Source: JANOSH01 sp031415695 (GTDB lineage Bacteria; Actinomycetota; Acidimicrobiia; Acidimicrobiales; Ilumatobacteraceae). From it: DNA of 10,037 nucleotides. The position numbers and the translations under genes are program-made. Positions 9,601-10,037 of this stretch are shown one piece after another. The notes under the pieces are model-generated. The model saw nothing but the letters and a program-made list of their open reading frames with translations. It was not told where the DNA came from and made no database searches. Location of the stretch: the NCBI GenBank assembly GCA_031415695.1, contig JANOSH010000013.1, forward strand, positions 1-10,037, written 5' to 3'. Every line of letters starts with the position of its first letter. The first letter of the stretch is position 1.

Positions 9601-9837
9601 CGCACTACCTGCGAGTGCTGCGCGCCTATTCCAGATCCGGACAGACCGGGAAAGAATTACGTGGCGCACTCCTGCTCGTGCTGTGCAGTGCTGAGTGGAA
9701 TGTGTAAGAGATGCTATCTCGACTGGTGTGCTCCTGCGGGACACATGCAGGAACACAACGTCTACTACGGACCGGGGAGCGCGCCAGGAGGAGCAGGAGG
9801 GGGCGCAGCGGGAGCAGCAGCGGCAGCAGAACAGTAA
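3616..9837 (+). CDS. pol: Pol polyprotein: protease, RT, RNase H, integrase, chromodomain, SET, Cys-rich tail
   Basis: About 2073 codons, made as a Gag-Pol fusion of about 2610 residues by -1 frameshifting at 3616-3622. The same frame is open from 3466, but the ATG there lies inside the Gag knuckle region and is probably not a start. Domains in order: retropepsin (3829-4260), reverse transcriptase and RNase H (4837-6156), integrase with HHCC, DDE and GPF motifs (6403-7461), chromodomain (7576-7746), SET region (8035-8490), a CxC...CxxC motif (8692-8757), a charged low-complexity linker with basic clusters (about 8820-9300), and a terminal Cys/His-rich cluster (9511-9756). Catalytic residues of all the standard replication enzymes are present, so the element looks competent. 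The part after the chromodomain, about 700 residues, is far beyond the normal end of a chromovirus Pol. Mature proteins would be released by the protease, but cleavage sites cannot be read from sequence. Confidence 0.92.
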   Translation, partial: FKPGGPAVNLKSLLKGLPVSNEEARGDTEGGRPLTVDTASGSGVAGGSDSAPSTKRGLSKLAADPQPQHENIPAVYIKLFRVGKKNKGKRVVILQGYVAPASPKERWKATKIRAMIDTGAEGDFVSPSLMARIGAQAESGNFGSVVEAFGKETPITQRANDISIVLPGRDSKGTRGAEARYRGELLVAPHDLSAHYEIILGQPFLHRTKALWQFGDRSWLQTTHDGAQVQLRPVDDDEPDESDDLLARALGRRSAREARVSAATTMLHSLAREGEQHGMQTLIDDTEAEKAKRAELHQRRIQLAERAATEVPHLVMSVEEWEREAREGGDAGGAKYIRFRRDPTKLSSVGMAPSAPGPGEESSTTTSAGELPAEERARAEQTTARILKEFVDVFPDKLPHIDQISTNVGPGVQIKTQEGTQPIGRYGPRMTPADTVTAETMIKELLDLGFIQASTSDWGAPMFLVDKPDGTKRMVIDYRALNSSTIRNRYPLPRVDELFDLLSGARYFSKIDLRTGYWQIRMAPDSVPKTAFTSRHGHFEWLVLPMGLTNAPAEFMKMMEDTFRAQLNKSVLVFLDDILVFSKTLEEHEKHLREALQQLRAKKLYGKLSKCQFFRSEVEFLGHHIGRAGVRMVEDKVTAVERWAVPTTQKEVERFIGLAGFYRKFIKDFSSISAPLTELCGTKKKGAGGRAPPKKTFRWEATQQRAFDELKRAVVSAPCLALPDMEREFVVHTDASGYATGAVLMQKFDEGLRPVAFLSKKMRAAEQRYPVHEQELLAILNALKAWRHYLSGRRFTVWTDHQSLQYIESSQMATPRQMRWAAWLSEFDFSVRYAPGDKNVVADALSRAEPEEEKSDGGPEEEEPLLLSALEDAGPLPVRIRQATQDDAEYKRWLSMDRAELKRIKKTRDGDLLYTETGQFVVPKSDELRAWIMAWAHDVKSSAHRGSARMLSWIKERVWWSKIDEDVQKYCRSCEQCQRSKPNLQGRQGLPLSIETPGAVGDWLSMDFVGPFPSSKEGNTAVMVVVERLSRYVFFVPCRTTSSAKDVWHLLNSHVIAHTGIPRVIVSDRDTRFTSHFWEGLWEQVGSELKRSTAFHPQTDGQAERAVRTLVEALRTMISAPQDDWEELLPHIARAFNSSVCETTRTTPEAIFLGGKRRTILDAELEAGGVRAAANHPGAQQQAEQVRKTIREAKAAIEKAQQKQREDAAKGRREVDIEVGDEVWLSRENMRAVGGDRARKLDSLYCGPFKVARMAGTNAAELILPPGWKIHPVFNLDKMKKHIDGQRLFPARPPGDDHRGPEAMEEDPRAGGPESVEPADEIFEVESILNERVSGRARKVEFLVKWAGWPVEQATWVLEKDCSGAQHCIDEFRERQERRERSRRGLRAMAIQMTWTRDRGDQIQLCAASGPKTRRINPEFKGGQGAGQPTPGSTEAKQRENNWKNTMWNKVGDAATARPPVGSDGQVNMGVQRCAADTKAGTWCKAHTRNGCLCWVHRAQLNGTQIKDSTLPGAGKGLFARWEFNKGDAIVRYTGDIVDTRKGDTEGGFEDSAYVLEVTNTWSIDAARTNTADGRMINDTVSSSKRTNCKFAFDSKRKIVTIRATRKIAIGEELFINYGRGYWTKDPKGASTRRPAERPEPAPIGSHDNPIQLDSLATRIFHLGMMGRSVLAFGPAIIMVGTWQSAELRRWVCGCSAVREGNVRGSGSANCGECGYIRPPPPRRSPRIGARSSAGVEDMDEADADRQPRRQQLLLGDAGGANASASVASIAAVPQLMAGAEEARSSGALAASSSSAQGASASGSGGRGRKRAGNLLQVRPGAKKAREEQRPDRVEEPRTPTEEEEKAQMRADAARQAGRAEVAGGLKFTSATEVLAKQREDQAKKAAANAESAAQAEQGGGNPWDVPPPDRIAEFLITRPNGANLMARYEEWKAAPELPRDAAPTVTHFERAKTAQEPAMDRAFDCRGVASKQVGSIAEMNKTYRMPARKAGYCRRTTCECCAPIPDPDRPGKNYVAHSCSCCAVLSGMCKRCYLDWCAPAGHMQEHNVYYGPGSAPGGAGGGAAGAAAAAEQ
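3829..4260 (+). other. Pol domain: retropepsin-like aspartic protease
   Basis: The active-site triad appears as MIDTGAEGDFVS with the catalytic Asp codon at 3964-3966, matching the D-[ST]-G signature of retropepsins. A hydrophobic flap-like region follows, and the usual C-terminal ILGQPFL motif is encoded near 4207-4227. As a homodimer it would cut Gag and Gag-Pol inside the particle. About 190 residues of Arg/Glu-rich spacer separate it from the reverse transcriptase. Confidence 0.88.
4837..6156 (+). other. Pol domain: reverse transcriptase and RNase H
   Basis: The RT shows the finger motif around SDWGAPMFLVDKPDG and VIDYRALN, the palm Asp in FSKIDLRTGYWQI, the LPMGLTNAPAEFM motif and the FLDD box with catalytic Asp codons at 5341-5346. 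A thumb segment (FIGLAGFYRKFIKDFS) follows. The RNase H carries HTDASGYATGAVL (first Asp), the HEQELLA Glu, WTDHQSL and the late Asp in VADALSR, the D-E-D-D set. Together they copy the RNA to double-stranded DNA. Motif style is typical of Ty3/Gypsy elements. Confidence 0.95.
6403..7461 (+). other. Pol domain: integrase (HHCC zinc, DDE core, GPF module)
   Basis: The N-terminal zinc site is H-x6-H followed by CEQCQRSK. The catalytic core has Asp in SMDFVGPFP (codon 6634-6636), Asp in VSDRDTRF and Glu in GQAERAVRTL. The last two are separated by exactly 35 residues, the D,D-35-E spacing of retroviral and Ty3/Gypsy integrases. A GPY/F-type module follows: YCGPFKVAR, then HPVFNLDKMKKH. It would insert the cDNA into the host genome. 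The presence of the GPF module just before a chromodomain is the chromovirus hallmark. Confidence 0.94.
7576..7746 (+). other. Pol domain: chromodomain
   Basis: About 57 residues starting EIFEVESILNERV, with the core FLVKWAGWP and ATWVLEKD, match the chromodomain pattern (EVE-I-...-YLVKWKG-...-TWEP). Aromatic residues at the expected cage positions are F (in EIFEVE), W (KW) and W (GW). This suggests binding of methylated lysine, classically H3K9me in chromoviruses, though the exact mark is inference. In known chromoviruses the domain is the end of Pol and directs integration to heterochromatin; here the frame continues. Confidence 0.88.
8035..8490 (+). other. Pol extension: Cys/His motif and SET-domain lysine methyltransferase
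   Basis: A small Cys/His cluster (RCAADTK, TWCKAH, GCLCWVH; 8035-8106) precedes a SET domain of about 120 residues. SET signatures visible in order: GAGKGLFA (SAM-binding start), GDAIVRYTGDIV, a Tyr then SIDAARTNTADGRMIND, NCKF, IVTIRATRKIAIGEELFINYG and GYW. The Tyr of NYG (codon 8467-8469) is the expected catalytic Tyr. The usual NHxC motif is changed to IND-x8-NC, so the conserved His is missing; activity is likely but unproven. No post-SET Cys triplet is evident. The likely reaction is transfer of methyl groups from SAM to a protein lysine, probably histone. The domain is in the same frame as RT and integrase with no stop between them, so it belongs to the element. Confidence 0.85.
8692..8757 (+). 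other. Pol extension: CxC...CxxC zinc-binding motif
   Basis: VCGCSAVRE and NCGECGYI supply four cysteines in C-x-C and C-x2-C pairs, 15 residues apart, a likely zinc ribbon or finger. A hydrophobic stretch (about residues 1710-1730 of the open frame) precedes it. It is followed by a proline/arginine-rich break and then low complexity. I do not recognise the family. Confidence 0.55.
9511..9756 (+). other. Pol extension: terminal Cys/His-rich domain of unknown family
   Basis: About 82 residues contain 11 Cys and 3 His, including YCRRTTCECC, HSCSCCAV, GMCKRCYLDWC and GHMQEH. The spacing suggests two or more zinc sites in a treble-clef or RING-like fold, but it does not fit a RING or PHD pattern that I can name. 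It could bind chromatin, nucleic acid or a partner of the SET domain. A Gly/Ala-rich tail ends the protein at TAA 9835-9837. The upstream linker holds basic clusters (GRGRKRAG and AKKARE) that could be a nuclear signal. Confidence 0.5.
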
Positions 9838-9848
9838 ACGAAGCGCGC

Positions 9849-9862
9849 AGGGACAAGGGGAG
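9849..9862 (+). promoter_or_regulatory. Candidate polypurine tract
   Basis: AGGGACAAGGGGAG, 13 of 14 purines, lies 4 bases before the 3' copy of the 76-bp repeat and after the Pol stop. This is where the plus-strand primer of an LTR retrotransposon is expected. It supports reading the repeat as an LTR. The single C and the 4-base gap leave some doubt. Confidence 0.5.
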
Positions 9863-9866
9863 TCAA

Positions 9867-9942
9867 TGCAATCCGTTACTGTCTCAAGACGCTGCTAATC
9901 AGGTTGTCTGTCTGTTATTCTAGCAACCTGATAACATTCTTT
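9867..9942 (+). repeat. 3' copy of the 76-bp direct repeat (candidate mini-LTR)
   Basis: Identical over 76 bases to 1719-1794, lying 29 bases after the Pol stop. The flanking sequence after 9942 differs from that after the 5' copy, so the repeat ends here or one base later. It carries the same 9-bp stem-loop (9898-9906 with 9924-9932). No AATAAA is present in or after it. Confidence 0.7.
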
Positions 9943-10037
9943 GGCTGATACGGATACCTTGCGGACGAAGTCCTCGTGCTCAAGCAGGCGAAGAGTGAGC
10001 GAAGCAAGAAGAGCGACTAAGCTGCGAGTGGCACCTG
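9943..10037. other. Flanking DNA downstream of the element
   Basis: No gene can be supported. GCTG at 9944-9947 matches GCTG at 1717-1720 and could be a 4-bp target duplication, but such a short match is weak evidence. GGACGAAGTCC at 9963-9973 is a tiny hairpin. GCGCGC is absent. If the element inserted into the gene at 350-1750, the interrupted sequence would resume here; in that frame there are 16 codons and then TGA. Confidence 0.35.

Larger units (their letters stand above)
1719..9942 (+). mobile_element. Ty3/Gypsy chromovirus-like retrotransposon with SET-domain Pol
   Basis: An 8.2-kb unit bounded by two perfect 76-bp direct repeats, offset by 8148 bases. It contains Gag, a -1 frameshift signal and a Pol with domain order protease, RT, RNase H, integrase, chromodomain; integrase after RNase H is the Ty3/Gypsy order. 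A purine-rich tract precedes the 3' repeat, as expected for plus-strand priming. All reading frames are open, and the two repeats are identical over 76 bases, consistent with a recent insertion. Weak points: 76 bp is very short for an LTR, the repeats do not show clean TG...CA ends, no standard tRNA primer site follows the 5' copy, and target duplication is unclear. The only candidate is GCTG at 1717-1720 and 9944-9947, which would place the borders at 1721 and 9943. The coding content makes the retrotransposon call firm; the exact ends are not. Confidence 0.85.

Noticed and set aside
1719..9942. DIRS-type (tyrosine recombinase) element, given the unusual termini
   Set aside because: A clear D,D-35-E integrase with HHCC zinc site is present and no tyrosine recombinase is seen.
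9943..10037. Hammerhead-like ribozyme (CTGATA ... CGAAG)
   Set aside because: The conserved CUGAUGA and GAAA core and the required stems cannot be assembled.
1..10037. tRNA, rRNA or CRISPR content
   Set aside because: No cloverleaf, ribosomal motif or regularly spaced repeat-spacer array was found.

Overview
The window is eukaryotic mobile-element DNA. It is dominated by one apparently intact Ty3/Gypsy-class LTR-type retrotransposon of the chromovirus kind. The evidence is a Gag with two CCHC zinc knuckles, then a Pol with aspartic protease, reverse transcriptase, RNase H, integrase and chromodomain in that order. The GC-rich, CAG-rich composition and the unusual polyprotein suggest a protist or alga, but the sequence does not fix the lineage.

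Layout. Bases 1-349 are an AT-richer leader with no supported gene. Bases 350-1750 encode a 466-aa Gag-like protein with one CCHC knuckle and no polymerase of its own. A 76-bp sequence at 1719-1794 recurs perfectly at 9867-9942 and brackets an 8.1-kb unit. After the first copy comes an ATG-free leader (1795-2005), then Gag (2006-3640). Gag ends in a canonical T TTA AAC slippery heptamer (3616-3622) with a predicted two-part stem downstream, which moves ribosomes to the -1 frame and into Pol (3616-9837). A purine-rich tract (9849-9862) lies just before the second repeat copy. The last 95 bases are flanking DNA.

The most notable feature is the Pol C-terminus. After the integrase and chromodomain, the same open frame runs on for about 700 residues. 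This extension holds a SET domain (a predicted lysine methyltransferase), a CxC...CxxC zinc motif, a charged low-complexity segment with a possible nuclear localisation signal, and a dense Cys/His cluster at the very end that I do not recognise. The element thus appears to carry both a chromatin-mark reader (chromodomain) and a writer (SET), recalling the chromo-SET arrangement of SUV39-type H3K9 methyltransferases.

A second striking signal is nucleotide-level. By hand count the hexamer GCGCGC occurs about 70 times between 1902 and 9849, in all three codon phases and in the untranslated ends, and not at all in 1-1901 or 9850-10037. This agrees with the repeat-bounded unit having a different origin from the upstream Gag-like gene. 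I therefore read the window as a chromovirus that either inserted into, or lies next to, a second degraded or non-autonomous element.
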